Program-made: the position numbers and the translations under genes
Assembly (NCBI GenBank): GCA_963082975.1
Contig: OY720345.1
Location: 5,482,491-5,546,490, forward strand
DNA: 64,000 nt
Source: Labia minor
Lineage: Eukaryota; Arthropoda; Insecta; Dermaptera; Spongiphoridae
Reading direction: 5' to 3'
Shown here: one piece after another, positions 54,004-64,000 of the stretch
How positions within the stretch are numbered: the stretch's first letter is position 1
Layout of the letters: each line of letters begins with the position of its first letter
Notes under the pieces: generated by a model
What the model saw: only the letters and a program-made list of their open reading frames with translations
Databases searched by the model: none
Told to the model about the DNA's origin: nothing

Positions 54004-54089
54004 AAAATTTAATTTAATAAAATATTAAAATAATAAAAATTAATAAATTTGTAAAAAAAATATATAATAAAAAAAAAAAAAAAAATGTG

Positions 54090-54165
54090 CCTTTGCGAGT
54101 TTGGAACTGAGGGATGCAAAGCATAATTTAACGCCTTAGACCGTTCACCTACGAACCACTTATAT
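54090..54165 (-). repeat. tRNA-Leu-like remnant
   Basis: On the minus strand, TAGGTGAACGGTCTAAGGCG resembles the A-box/D-arm of tRNA-Leu and CAGTTCCAAACTC the B box. The arms do not form a full cloverleaf. It is a pseudo-tRNA or SINE head. Confidence 0.4.
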
Positions 54166-54189
54166 TTGAAGGCTCCTATCAGGATATAT

Positions 54190-54423
54190 ATATGATGTCA
54201 AATTTTCGCCACCAGCGCCTCTATGATCTAGTATGGTAACTAAACTATTTTTAATTAATTAGCACTTCCTGGACACACCTTACCAATTAGCGGTTTTATG
54301 AAGGAAGTCTGACATGCCCTGAGACCTACTGAATATACATAAAAAATTTCATAAGAATCGGTCCAGCCGTTTCGGAGGAGTATGATTTCAAAGTTTTGTG
54401 ACACGAGAATTTTATATATAAGA
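54190..54423 (-). mobile_element. Helitron/Helentron-like 5' fragment
   Basis: On the minus strand it starts with TCTTATATATAAAATTCTCG, then CGAAACGGCTGGACCGATTC, a block common near the 5' end of Helitron- and Helentron-type repeats. The end near GCGCTGGTGGCGAAAATTTG is undefined. The 90-codon frame across it has no motif. Confidence 0.35.
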
Positions 54424-54600
54424 TATTCATTAAAATAAAATAAATAAAATAAAAAATCATATTTATATATTTGATATATTATATAATTTAAATGATTTAT
54501 TAGAATATTATATTTATATTGGGACATTTCTTAAATTACTACACATAATTTCATACAAATAGTATATTATATTACATATACAAATACTTAAGTGTATCCT

Positions 54601-54771
54601 TAGGGTGACCAAACATCCCGTTTTTAGGTGCTCTGTCTCGGCGTCCCGAAAAATATCTTCGGGACAGCCTATTATACATTTCGAATTTTTTTTTCAATAT
54701 TTTTTCAATTTGGTTCTTAAAAAAAAAAAAAAATTGTCCCGGTTTGGTGTTTGCGAAATATGGTCACACTA
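54601..54771 (+). mobile_element. Miniature GGGTGACCA element, copy 2
   Basis: Ends TAGGGTGACCAAACATC and GAAATATGGTCACACT are imperfect inverted repeats; interior GGTGCTCTGTC and CCCGAAAAATATCTTCGGGA match the 19.4-kb copy in inverse orientation. Confidence 0.65.
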
Positions 54772-54779
54772 TCCATTAA

Positions 54780-55100
54780 CAACTTTATTTTGTCTTCAAT
54801 AAAATAACATAATTTTTTAATTATTTTCTCTGGGGACACTTTTGTTTATCTGTTATTGGCTATTAAATAATCGAATTAATTAATCTTACATATTTAAAAA
54901 AAAAGAGTTCAGATATTACAAATCATATAAATGATTGATCACGTAAAGAATTAAAAAATAAATAATTTAAATTAGATAATATTAAGTACTTAATATTATT
55001 TGAAGAATATAATAAAAAAATATATTATTGTTATTATATTGTAAAAAAAGACATACAAGAAAATAACTTATAGAAATTATCAAATTGAATAGAGAGAAAA
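54780..55100. other. AT-rich sequence without recognised gene
   Basis: No supported feature. Confidence 0.4.
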
Positions 55101-55106
55101 AAAAAA

Positions 55107-55388
55107 TACCTCCGACTTTGTACGTCCTACGCGGGGACAACGCCTATCAAGTCGGTTATATCAATGAGGTGTCCTATGATCAGTAGAACGGGTCCTCTCA
55201 ACCTTTACCTTGATTTTCTTGATCGGAGGCGCTATCAAGTAGCTTTTCCCCAAGGTAGTTCCCGGAGGCTGGGTTGACTCCGTCCCATAGACCCCAGCTG
55301 GGGAATTTCCCTTGCCAGGCCCGGGACTTGAACCCGGAACCATGTGAATGTGAGGCAGGTTCGCTACCCACACACCCAATGGCGCCTT
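55107..55388 (-). mobile_element. tRNA-derived SINE S, full copy 5
   Basis: Minus-strand full-length copy ending at GGCGCC (55,383-55,388). The complement shows GGGTAGCGAACCTGCCTC, CCGGGTTCAAGTCCCGGGC with a strong T-arm-like stem, the whole body and a T-rich tail. It is one of the cleanest copies; a 72-codon frame across it is a SINE artefact. Confidence 0.88.
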
Positions 55389-55394
55389 TTGATT

Positions 55395-56040
55395 AGATAA
55401 TTTAAACAGAAATACACTTTATTTGAATGATTTTTCAAAACCAAACTTATTTATAATAGTCAGAATCTTTTTTTTAATATTAATGTATCACTCTCTTTTA
55501 ATTAAACTACTAGTATTTAAATATAATTAGAGTATATATAATAATACGATGGAATTGATACTGCGAATGGAGACATTGATTTATACTATAATATATATAA
55601 TTTACAATTGAAGATTAATATAAAAAAATACTAAAGTCAACATCAGATTGGAGTGTAAAAGAGAGAGAGAGAGATAAAAAAAACTTGAATTTAGTATATT
55701 TATTAATAGTAATATATTATTTTTATTTATTTTTTTGTATTTTAATATTAAAATATTCTCTTTTATATGTCCTGGCTAAATGAAAGGGGGACTTACAAAA
55801 AAAACGCTTTGTTTGAGATTATATCACATATTTATATCAAAACGAAAATGAATAACAAAGAAAAAAAAAGTAAATATTTATTTCTTATGATAAAAGATCC
55901 CAATCATGAATCCTATAAAAATGAAATAATATACTAACTTTGAAATAGAATAAAGAAACAAAAAAATGGTATTAAATGAAATAGAAATAAAATAAAATCA
56001 AAAATTTTAATAAAATATAATAATACCTCTCTTTCTATTA
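55395..56040. other. AT-rich sequence without recognised gene
   Basis: A (GA)n run near 55,660; otherwise featureless. Confidence 0.4.
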
Positions 56041-56045
56041 CTGTG

Positions 56046-56335
56046 AAGGCGCCATTGTGTGTGTGGGTAGCGAACCTGCATCACATTAACATGGACCCGG
56101 GTTCGAGTCCCGGGCCTGGCAAGGGAATTGACCTAGCTGGGGTCTAGGGGACGGAGTCAACCCAGCCTCCGGGAACAACCTTGGGGAAAAGCTACTTGAT
56201 AGCGCCTCCGATCAAGAAAATCAAGGTAAAGGTTGAGAGGACCCATTCTACTGATCATAGGACACTTCATTGATATAACCGACTTGATAGGGATTGTCCT
56301 TACGTGGGTGGTACAAAGTCAGAGGTTTTTTTTTT
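56046..56335 (+). mobile_element. tRNA-derived SINE S, full copy 6
   Basis: Best B box of the family: GGTTCGAGTCC (56100-56110) inside the stem CCCGG..CCGGG. Head AGGCGCCATTGTGTGTG, A-box region GGGTAGCGAACCTGC, complete body and AGAGG plus T run. Spacing of the two boxes is about 40 bases, as in a tRNA gene. Confidence 0.88.
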
Positions 56336-56339
56336 CTTT

Positions 56340-56760
56340 CGATTATATACTATTGTGATTGTAAAGTAAGTAAGAACTTAAGAGAATCTCGATGTGCGTG
56401 AATGAAAAGATTTTATATAAATTGTTCTATGAATATTTATGATATTGGATTTTAATTATATTCTAACGTTTATGGTTTTTCATTAGCATAGAACATTCAT
56501 TAGTGAGATTATAAAATATATGTAAAGGTATACACATCCTACATATTGTGTGTGTATTCTACGTATTATTTAATATCATCGTATGATTCGTTTAAACTTT
56601 AAACCATTAAATAATATGTTACTAAATCATTGATAGTAATTTAGTCAAAATTTATTAATAAATCAATTTCTATTAATTTTCAAAATAATCATCATAATGA
56701 TAATAATCATATTACTTAAACAATTTATTACAATGAATTATTACGATAATTAGAATATTT
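56340..56760. other. AT-rich sequence without recognised gene
   Basis: No supported feature. Confidence 0.4.
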
Positions 56761-56764
56761 CAGA

Positions 56765-57373
56765 AATAAGTTGACCTGTGGCCAGGTCCGAACCGACCGA
56801 CGGTTTGAAATATATTAATTTCCAGCTACAGAAACAATTTCAAATAATTTTAATACATCTATTAATGTAATAAAAAACAGATAGGCATATAAATAAATAT
56901 TTTTATTTTTATTTTATTTATAATATATATGTAAGACCAGGCTGTGACGTCGTGAATGGCTGGATGACGTCATATAATTTTAAATTAAGAAAAAAACTAA
57001 TAAAAATGATTTTTCTCGAGAATAAAACCAATACAAAGTGCATGATTCGTGGTGATATGTAAAAAATCTCTTCATGTGAAATTTGGTGTGAAAATAACCC
57101 TTTCCTTCCTATCGTCGATCGCTAATACTACCACTTCCGGTTTCCGGATTTGCACTAAAAGTTGATCAATTCATCCCACTGATGCATTAAGTAAATATAC
57201 CAAATTTCATCAAAATCCGTTGAGCCGTTCAGGCTGTTCACATCTATACGGACGGACGGACGGACAGACATCATGCTAAAAATACTTTTTTACTGTTAAG
57301 AAAATGCATGATTCGTGGAGATATGTAAAAATCTCCACATGTGAAATTTGGTGTGAAAACAATACCTCCCTTA
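56765..57373 (-). mobile_element. Helentron-like family X, copy 2
   Basis: The left edge has two hairpins: GACCTG-TGGC-CAGGTC (56773-56788) and AACCG-ACCGA-CGGTT just after. A TGACGTCA lies at 56965-56972 (its partner is mutated to TGACGTCG). The CGGACGGACGGACGGACAG microsatellite is at about 57,248-57,268, and the right edge is AACAATACCTCCCTTA. Read on the minus strand this puts the GTCY tract near the 5' end and the hairpins at the 3' end, the HINE arrangement. Non-coding. Confidence 0.65.
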
Positions 57374-57616
57374 TTTGTAATAATTTATTGTATTTAAATA
57401 AATATCTTGAAATTTATAGTTGTAATTAAATTAATAAAACAAACGAGATTAGAATTATGTTAATTTTATGTTTACTTGTCCACTCTGAGTAATTAAATAA
57501 TCTATTAAATTTAATTTAAAATATGATTAAATAAAATTATTCATTCATTCATTCAAGAATTAAAATTAAAGGATTGAAATTTTCAAATTTCATATAAATA
57601 AATTAAACTAAATGCG

Positions 57617-57715
57617 CCCAACGTATTTCGTTGAATATGAAGCAATTCATCCATAAACTTTGTCAAGCTTATAGAAAAATTATTTTATTCCTTTTAGTCC
57701 ATTGGAAAAACGTTA
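57617..57715. mobile_element. Family V short element, copy 3 (inverted)
   Basis: Complement of 5113-5216 with AACGTATTTCGTTGAATATG at the left and CCATTGGAAAAACGTT at the right. Confidence 0.5.
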
Positions 57716-57719
57716 TTTT

Positions 57720-57929
57720 ATAAAAAAATTTTATATTTATATTATTTTATTTTTATTATTATTTTTTTTTTAAAGCATTTTCATAGTAAAAATGAAAATA
57801 AATTATTATCATATATTTATATGAAATGTAAACACAGTGCTCTGTACTATTGTTAATTGTTATTTAAAGAGAAATAGAGATGTTTAGTTTAAAGGGTGAA
57901 CAGAGGTTTCTCTTTGCCAGGATTATGTC

Positions 57930-57974
<45 letters not shown>

Positions 57975-58385
57975 CAAAAGTTCTCTTTATACGAATCGTT
58001 TTCTTAACGTCCACAGGAGGTCGGTCGGATTGAGTGACACCACATAAGCTCTATAAATCGAATTTCTAATTTCTCGTTAATTAAGAGAAATATTGAAACA
58101 GACTATCAAAAAAAAAAAAATGATAATAATTTATCATCCCTTCGTACAGACATGTGTTCTATTCGAATAAATTGCAAATATCTAGTAGTTCAACTGATGA
58201 AACAAAATTTTGTAAATGAAAAAACTCATTACTCAACAAAACCATTGACTAAAAGTTTCTAAAGGGAATTTGATGTAATAAAGTATAAATGTTTAATTGT
58301 AACATTTTAAAATTAACCATACACACACACAACCAAATAAATTAATTGATTATTTATAGTATTATATATAATACTATTTATATAT
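57720..58385. other. Sequence without recognised gene, with (GA)n
   Basis: A long (GA)n microsatellite spans about 57,935-57,970. The rest is moderately AT-rich with no supported gene. Confidence 0.5.
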
Positions 58386-58389
58386 AAAT

Positions 58390-58993
58390 CTGGAGTGGCT
58401 CCACTCGACTATCTCGCAATTTGAATTGGATTAAATAACATAATATATTATATTTAAATTAAATTTAATTAATTATAAATTATAAATTAAAATTAATAAA
58501 TAATAGTTATTATATCAGTGTATGTTTGGCTCTTTGTTGATGGCACCACCTCACGTGTTGGCGCGTGAGATTTGCAGTGTTAAAAAATTAATTCTGGTAT
58601 TTTGTGGGATTCAATCAAGCTGAAATTCTATATATAGCAGTTTTATACAATTTTTAATCATGTGTAAAATTATCAAACATATATCTTTATTTTTACGGTC
58701 ACTTTAGAGGAAAAAAAAATCAAAACGTTGTTGGTAATGACCCTCTTTCGGTTAAGCTTCATTTCTCAAAAGTTGATAGAAAACTACATATTTTGAATAA
58801 TGCCCATCTACCAAATTTCATGATTCTAGCTCAAACCGTTTTTGCGTAATCTTGTCTACATACACACATGAAAGTACCAGAGAGAGAGAGAGACATTTTT
58901 CTCAACCTTAGTGAAATTGATTCAGGAATCTTCGAAACGTATAAAAACATCATAATCTCAACATCGAAAATTTTCGTGATCTGGCGAGATAGT
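58390..58993 (+). mobile_element. Dispersed family W, copy 3
   Basis: Same order of blocks as at 25,143, starting CTGGAGTGGCTCCACTCGA and ending GGCGAGATAGT; the left arm of the terminal hairpin is lost. A (GA)n tract replaces the CA-rich microsatellite. The 120-codon frame starting at 58,868 begins in this repeat and is not a gene. Confidence 0.6.
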
Positions 58994-58999
58994 AAAAAA

Positions 59000-59945
59000 A
59001 AAAAATTCTGTTATCTTTTTTTCATTCATTTTACAATTAAAAATTGTTTATGCTTTCCGATATATGAGAGATTTATACTTTCTATGTATGTTATACGATA
59101 TAAAGAGAGAATGGAAAGAGGGAAACTATTGTTCCAAGATCTTTTTGTTTTTCACTCCCCCAAATTGAGATTGCGACAACATGATTGGTTCATTTACCGA
59201 GTTTGTTACAATTTCGTTGTTACTGTTTAGTGAGATAGAGAGATAGAGAGAGAGAGAGAGAAAAGGGATGTACAGGCTCTCTCGTTGTATTTGTATAACG
59301 AGATCAATGAAAGAACGCATGGAAATCAATGGCACCAACGGGGATAATCCTTTTGTGAATCCCACTTTGGGGATGTTTCTTGTCAAGATAATACAACCTA
59401 AACACATCACAGCTAATTTTTAATTGTATTCAAATTTTATGAATGATATATAATATCGCAAAACAATAATAACAATAATAATAATAATAAAAGTTTATTT
59501 GTCTATGTATTCACTTATATATTTTACAAAAATTCAGGAGTTTAAATTTTTGTTAAAAAATAAAATTGAAAAAAATATATTAAGGGAATTTTATACTTTC
59601 CAAAATATTAAGTTGAAAATTACTATCAACTTAATATCAATAATAATTTGTTTCAATTTTTGTATCATGGTTGGAATGAAAAAAAAATATTTTTGTTTTA
59701 TGAAATTCGTATTAAATTAATTAATGAAAAATTAAAAATCTACAAGAGGAGAGTTTTACAATTTGACATATTGTATTTGGATGTATTTACCATATTACTT
59801 TTAACATGTATTTTCCTAATATATAAATTATTATAAGCATAATAACGAATGTACACAGAATGTATAATGTTATTAAATTAATTAAAATAAAACTGAAATC
59901 TCAGTGTATTTTGAGGGTATAAATGAATTTATAATATCTATCTAT
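59000..59945. other. Sequence without recognised gene
   Basis: About 59,040-59,420 is moderately complex with GA-rich runs; frames on either strand lack motifs. About 59,480-59,840 is AT-rich with Phe/Ile/Lys-rich frames typical of random AT DNA. Confidence 0.4.
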
Positions 59946-59951
59946 CTAATC

Positions 59952-60588
59952 TTCTTATACGAGTAAAAATTGTTTGTATGGCCATGGGTTTTCAAAAACC
60001 GCTCTAACGATTTTTTTGAAATTCACACCAGAGATAGTAATATATTTATAAAGAAAAATTGAGTTTTATTGATCACATCTCTGGAAAAATTCATCTTTAT
60101 TAGTTTTTTTTTTCTAAATTTAAATGTATATATGTGACGTCACAACCACCGCCTGTGAGATATATATATATATATATATATATCTATTCTTAAAATAAAA
60201 TTAAAAAAACCAAGACTACTTTACATTTACACATTTTAAGCTCTAATCGAATCCAAAATCAAAATTTAAAAAATCGGAAAAAACAGACACACAGATATAT
60301 AGATTTTATAAACGAACATTTATACAATTTATTTAAATTATTTTGAAACATTTTAGGAAACAAATTTTTAATTGGTCATTTTTAGAATTAACAATTTAAC
60401 AATTATATTAAATAATTAAAAAATTGTAAAATTTTTAAAGTATATAAAAATAAATTGTACAATATTTTTTAAAGGGTCGAGCAATAGCTCGGTGTCCCAG
60501 GTATTAATATTACCAGCCAAAACCAATAATAATGAATCATTTTTTTTAACTTAAGTACCGAGCCGAGGCTCGGGGTCTCGGTATTGTA
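59952..60588 (+). mobile_element. Helentron-like family Y, copy 6, paired termini
   Basis: Starts ATCTTCTTATACGAGTAAAAATTG-type sequence, then CCGCTCTAACGATTTTTTTG, a TGACGTCA site (60135-60142) and (AT)n. It ends with both termini: CGAGC-AATA-GCTCG/GTGTCCCAGGTA (60,478-60,503) and CCGAGC-CGAG-GCTCGG/GGTCTCGGTA (60,558-60,583). Family X copy 3 begins within a few bases. Confidence 0.65.
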
Positions 60589-60589
60589 A

Positions 60590-61201
60590 AATAAGTTGAC
60601 CTGTGGCCAGGTCCGAACCGACCGACGGTTTGAAATAAATTAATTTCCAGCTACAGAAACAATTTCAAATAATTTTAATATATCTATTAATGTAATAAAA
60701 AACAGATATGGATACATAAATAATAAATATAAACATTTTTAATTTTATTTTATTTATAATATATATGCAAGACCAGGCTGTGACGTCATGAATGGCTGGA
60801 TGACGTCATATAATTTTAAATCAAGAAAAAACTAATAAATATGATTTTTCTCGAGGATAAAACCAATACAAAGTGCATGATTCGTGGTGATATTAAAAAA
60901 AATCTCCTTTGGTGTGAAAATAACCCTTTCCTTCCTATCGTCGATCGCTAATACTACCACTTCCGGTTTCCGGAATTGCACCAAAAGTTGATCAATTCAT
61001 CCCACTGATGCATTAAGTAAATATACCAAATTTCATCAAAATCGGTTGGGCCGTTCGGGCTGTACACATCTATACGGACGGACAGACGGACGGACAGACA
61101 TCATGCTAAAAATACTTTTTTCTGTTTAGAAAATGCATGATTCGTGGAGATATGTAAAAATCTCCACATGTGAAATTTGGTGTGAAAACAATACCTCCCT
61201 T
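60590..61201 (-). mobile_element. Helentron-like family X, copy 3
   Basis: Carries an intact hairpin GACCTG-TGGC-CAGGTC (60598-60613), two perfect TGACGTCA sites (60781-60788, 60801-60808), CCGGTTTCCGG and ATCGTCGATCGC blocks, and a GACGGAC microsatellite at about 61,075-61,099. Ends AATACCTCCCTTA. Closely matches copy 2. Confidence 0.65.
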
Positions 61202-61219
61202 ACTATCGTCGGTCGGTAA

Positions 61220-61350
61220 TAATACTGGTAGAGGGTTATTCCCGGGAAAATTCTCTAATTTTTATTTCCCGGGAAAAATGAAACATTTCCCGGGAAAAAA
61301 AACAAATTATTTTTAATGCTGATTGAGATGCCGATTTCACAAATTTGGGT
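61220..61350 (+). mobile_element. hAT-like end with repeated TTCCCGGGAA
   Basis: The palindrome TTCCCGGGAA occurs three times within about 60 bases (61,241; 61,267; 61,288), near GAGGGTTATTCCCGGGAAA. This resembles hAT ends of the 'CAGGGTT..CCCGGGAAA' type. The other end is not visible. Confidence 0.4.
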
Positions 61351-61654
61351 CTGTTTTAATTGCCATACCTGACCCCTTGGTAAGGTTTCTATATACAATG
61401 GCTCTTGAACAGGTAACAATAATAAAATACACTATTGCAATTGACCATTTGGAAAGAAATTAATTCTCCTCACACCCTTGAAATTAACCCCTCTGCATCA
61501 CCTACACCTTAACTTAAATTAATATAAATAAGCTGTCGTTGAGAGCGAGTAAGGAAATGGCCTAATTATATTTTTTGATAAATAAATAAATATTATTATT
61601 TATTTATTCAAGAAATATATATACAATCATTCTGTATGTTATTTCAGTCCACCT

Positions 61655-61850
61655 TTTTGGGTGGTGACAAAAATAAAATTAGCAAAAACATCCAAAAAGC
61701 AAAACATATTTACCTGTGGCGAAAATGACCACAAAAATAAATATAAAGATTGCAAAAGCCCTCCGAAAAGTATTAATTATCAAGATAAATATCCTTCATT
61801 TTCTAAAAATTGTCCTGTCAGTGAGAATCAGTTGAAAAATCCACTCTTTA
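61655..61850 (+). pseudogene. LINE ORF1 zinc-knuckle fragment
   Basis: The frame includes FTCGENDHKNKYKDCKSPPK then SINYQDKYPSFSKNCPVSEN, resembling the 'C..CGE.H...YKDC..PPKC.NC...H.SFS..CPVW' double knuckle of Jockey-like LINE ORF1 proteins. Several of the expected cysteines are replaced, so metal binding is unlikely. The frame then runs into microsatellite and family Z sequence. Confidence 0.6.
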
Positions 61851-61882
61851 CTCCTCCTGTGTGTGTGTGTATGTGGACCTTA

Positions 61883-62230
61883 TCTATCTATATATATAAA
61901 AAAAGGTTTTTGTCTGCACATTGCTCAGAATTTAAAAATTTTTGCATATCTTCGCGTTTCATGACCTCTAGAATCCAAAAGTGACTTTAGAATTTTTCAC
62001 GTCTGTCTGTCTGTCTGTCTGTCCGGAAAATTACTATTTTATAGACTCAGAATTGGCTGAACCGATTTCTTTGAAATTACATCACAATATTCTTATATAC
62101 CTCTAGAGTAACATAGGCTATACATTTTATTAATATCTTATCAATAACCGCAGAAATTAATTTTTTAAAGTTTATATAATTCTCCGTGTTGTTCATTCAA
62201 GAGCAGCTCGCGGTTCACTGTCGGCCTAGC
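61883..62230 (+). mobile_element. Dispersed family Z, copy 2
   Basis: TCTATCTATATATATAAA start, then TTTTTGTCTGCACATTGC, TCTTCGCGTTTCATGACCTC, a (GTCT)n tract at 62,005-62,024, GGCTGAACCGATTTCTTTGA and GAGCAGCTCGCGGTTCACTG near the right. TC start plus GTCT tract suggests a Helitron/Helentron relative. Confidence 0.5.
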
Positions 62231-62239
62231 GGAATCATT

Positions 62240-62955
62240 TCAAACAATGAATTATCATAGCTATTCCCAATCAAAGAATTATTATAATATTTCACATTTT
62301 ATTTTAAATTCTAATATACAAATATCAATTCAATTAAATAATTTATTCTAAAAGTTCTCAATTTAATTAAAATATTTATTAGATCATATTTTTATCTTAA
62401 ATTATTTTTTATTTAATTGAATATTTCTTCTTTTCTATAATATATATATAATATATAATATATAAATTTTATCATTGAATAATAAAAAAAAATATTATTT
62501 AACCTGAATTAAAATGACTGAATTATATTATCTTTGTTTTTTATTTTAATTTAATGACTCTATTATTAATTACTAAATATATATATATATATTATATAAA
62601 AATTAAAATATGATGATATAAAGTTGTTTTAAATTTTTGACATGTTTAAATTGGGTATATTTTTTAAATTTATTAAAATGTCTTTTTTATTTATTATGTT
62701 TCAAAGATTCATTTTTATTATGTGATATTAATAAAAAATAACGATGCTCTGTGCAAGTCGAATCATGTTGCACATAATTAAATAACAATTGCCAAACAAA
62801 GAATATAATATTTTTTTAAATTCTTATATTTAAATATCATTTCAATTAAATAATTTATTCTAAAAGGTCTCATTTTAATTAATTTAATAAAATATTTAAA
62901 TCACCATTCAATTTTTTATTAATAGGCTTCTTTTTTTATTTTTAATTTTTAATAA
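62240..62955. other. AT-rich repeat-derived sequence without gene
   Basis: Low-complexity DNA; internal similarity between 62,290-62,420 and 62,810-62,940 (ATTTATTCTAAAAG and flanks) suggests old duplicates. Confidence 0.4.
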
Positions 62956-62959
62956 ATTC

Positions 62960-63300
62960 TCTTTTTTTGATATGATATTAATAAAAAATAATATTAAATT
63001 GTATATAAATATAAAAATTAGAATATTTGAATTTTTTTAAATTTTAACACATGTAATCAATCATATGCATTAAGAATGGAAAATTTTTAAAATCAACTTG
63101 CTATAAAATTCAGAAAAAAAATACTGATATATAGAATATATAGACTATTCGAATATAATTTAAAACTCTTTCTCTCCTTCTATTTTAAATTAAAAAAACG
63201 GAGTTTTAAGAAATTTAGATGCCATATGCAACATGGGTGGGTAAATGAATTGGGCTGGAAGAGGAGGCAATTTATAATTTTCTTCTAATTCAGATTTAGG
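62960..63300 (+). repeat. Dispersed repeat U, copy 3
   Basis: Matches 12,440-12,730 and the complement of 52,810-53,120, including ACATGTAATCAATCATATGC and GGAAGAGGAGGCAATTTATA. Confidence 0.5.
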
Positions 63301-63309
63301 ACAAATCGT

Positions 63310-64000
63310 ACAACATTATATCAAATCTCGCTAAGAACATACAATATTTTTGTACACAAATTATTCAGAGTATTGGCTAAGCGTATCACTCACAATCAGT
63401 TTATATTGAAATTTATATAAATTAACAAAGTAAAAATTTTTATTTGTTTAAATTTTATTATAATGAATCAAAAAAAATTAAATATATAGATCACATGATT
63501 AAGAGAAGCAAAAAACTTGACAGAAAATAACTGTTGGATGGAGGTCGGACATGACAGAAACTGTAAGCGAAATCTTCATATTGCGACGAATAATTTTCAA
63601 ATCCCCTAGCACCACAGAATTTAAGTTTCTTTTAAGGGAGGAAATTAACTATGATCTAAAAAAATTAATAAATGATCTTAATAATAAAAAAACAAATAAA
63701 TCAATTAATTTAAATTAATACTATTTATGAATGTATTTTATAAATTGTCTCAAGTCTCTATTTTTGCATTTTCTCAAGTTTCATTATAATTAAAAATATT
63801 CAATAATAATCTAGCAATGAAAATAAAAAACCAAAATGTAATGATCAAGAAATATTATACTCTATTTCACTATTATATCATATACAATACTTAAGAACCA
63901 TAGGCGGAGGAAATATTAGATCTCAATGCTGGTTCAGGCCAAATCGAACAACATTAATTAAGATATTTTCATTATGACAGATATTAGGAAAAAAACCGCG
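63310..64000. other. Sequence without recognised gene
   Basis: No coding frame, RNA or element end is supported up to the window edge. Confidence 0.4.

Noticed and set aside
55161-55379. Similar 65-85-codon frames at 16,893, 38,914, 45,319 and 55,161
   Set aside because: They are all translations of the SINE body, in differing frames and strands.
58868-59230. 120-codon frame
   Set aside because: Starts inside family W microsatellite sequence and runs into AT-rich DNA; no recognisable domain.

Overview
This window is AT-rich animal nuclear DNA built almost entirely from transposable elements and their decayed remains. I recognise no complete host gene, rRNA, functional tRNA or CRISPR array. 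The mix (Gypsy-type LTR element, Tigger/pogo, mariner, hAT miniature elements, Helitron/Helentron-like repeats with GTCY microsatellites, a tRNA-derived SINE, LINE fragments) suggests an invertebrate, most likely an arthropod. That assignment is inference from element content only.

Layout. 1-1.5 kb: simple AT repeats, a GTCY-microsatellite element and a Helitron-like unit carrying a LINE reverse-transcriptase fragment. 1.8-2.9 kb: an internally deleted Tigger element with TA duplications. 3.08 kb and 16.0-16.3 kb: mariner transposase tails. 7.4-7.9 kb: a mariner with both ends but no catalytic domain. 9.8-14.6 kb: a mosaic of Helentron-like elements with GC-rich 3' hairpins. 14.65-15.16, 18.45-18.61, 26.79-27.24 and 37.45-37.89 kb: four copies of one solo-LTR family. 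16.8-17.2 kb: the SINE family. 17.36-20.4 kb: more complex, possibly unique DNA with two weak exon candidates. 20.83-25.0 kb: a nearly pristine Gypsy-type element whose 812-bp LTRs flank one intact 586-codon gag-protease frame; the polymerase is missing. 25.1-29.6 and 58.4-59.0 kb: a third dispersed family. 27.25-28.04 kb: a solo LTR with a heat-shock-element-like array, CCAAT, TATA and poly(A) signals. 29.9-35.8 kb: hAT miniature elements, two with perfect 8-bp duplications, and a fold-back element. 39.0-48.7 kb: SINEs, a LINE pseudogene, more Helitron-like copies and a 160-bp tandem repeat. 49.5-64 kb: a longer hAT-like element, SINEs and further copies of the same families.

The elements are not one pathway. 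Non-autonomous families persist at several copies while their autonomous parents are absent. The strongest observations are the gag-protease-only LTR element with a duplicated primer-binding region inside its LTRs, the repeated joining of a LINE fragment to a Helitron-type terminus, paired hairpin termini in the Helentron-like family, and the spread of palindromic TGACGTCA sites by these elements. I found no convincing previously undescribed system beyond these.
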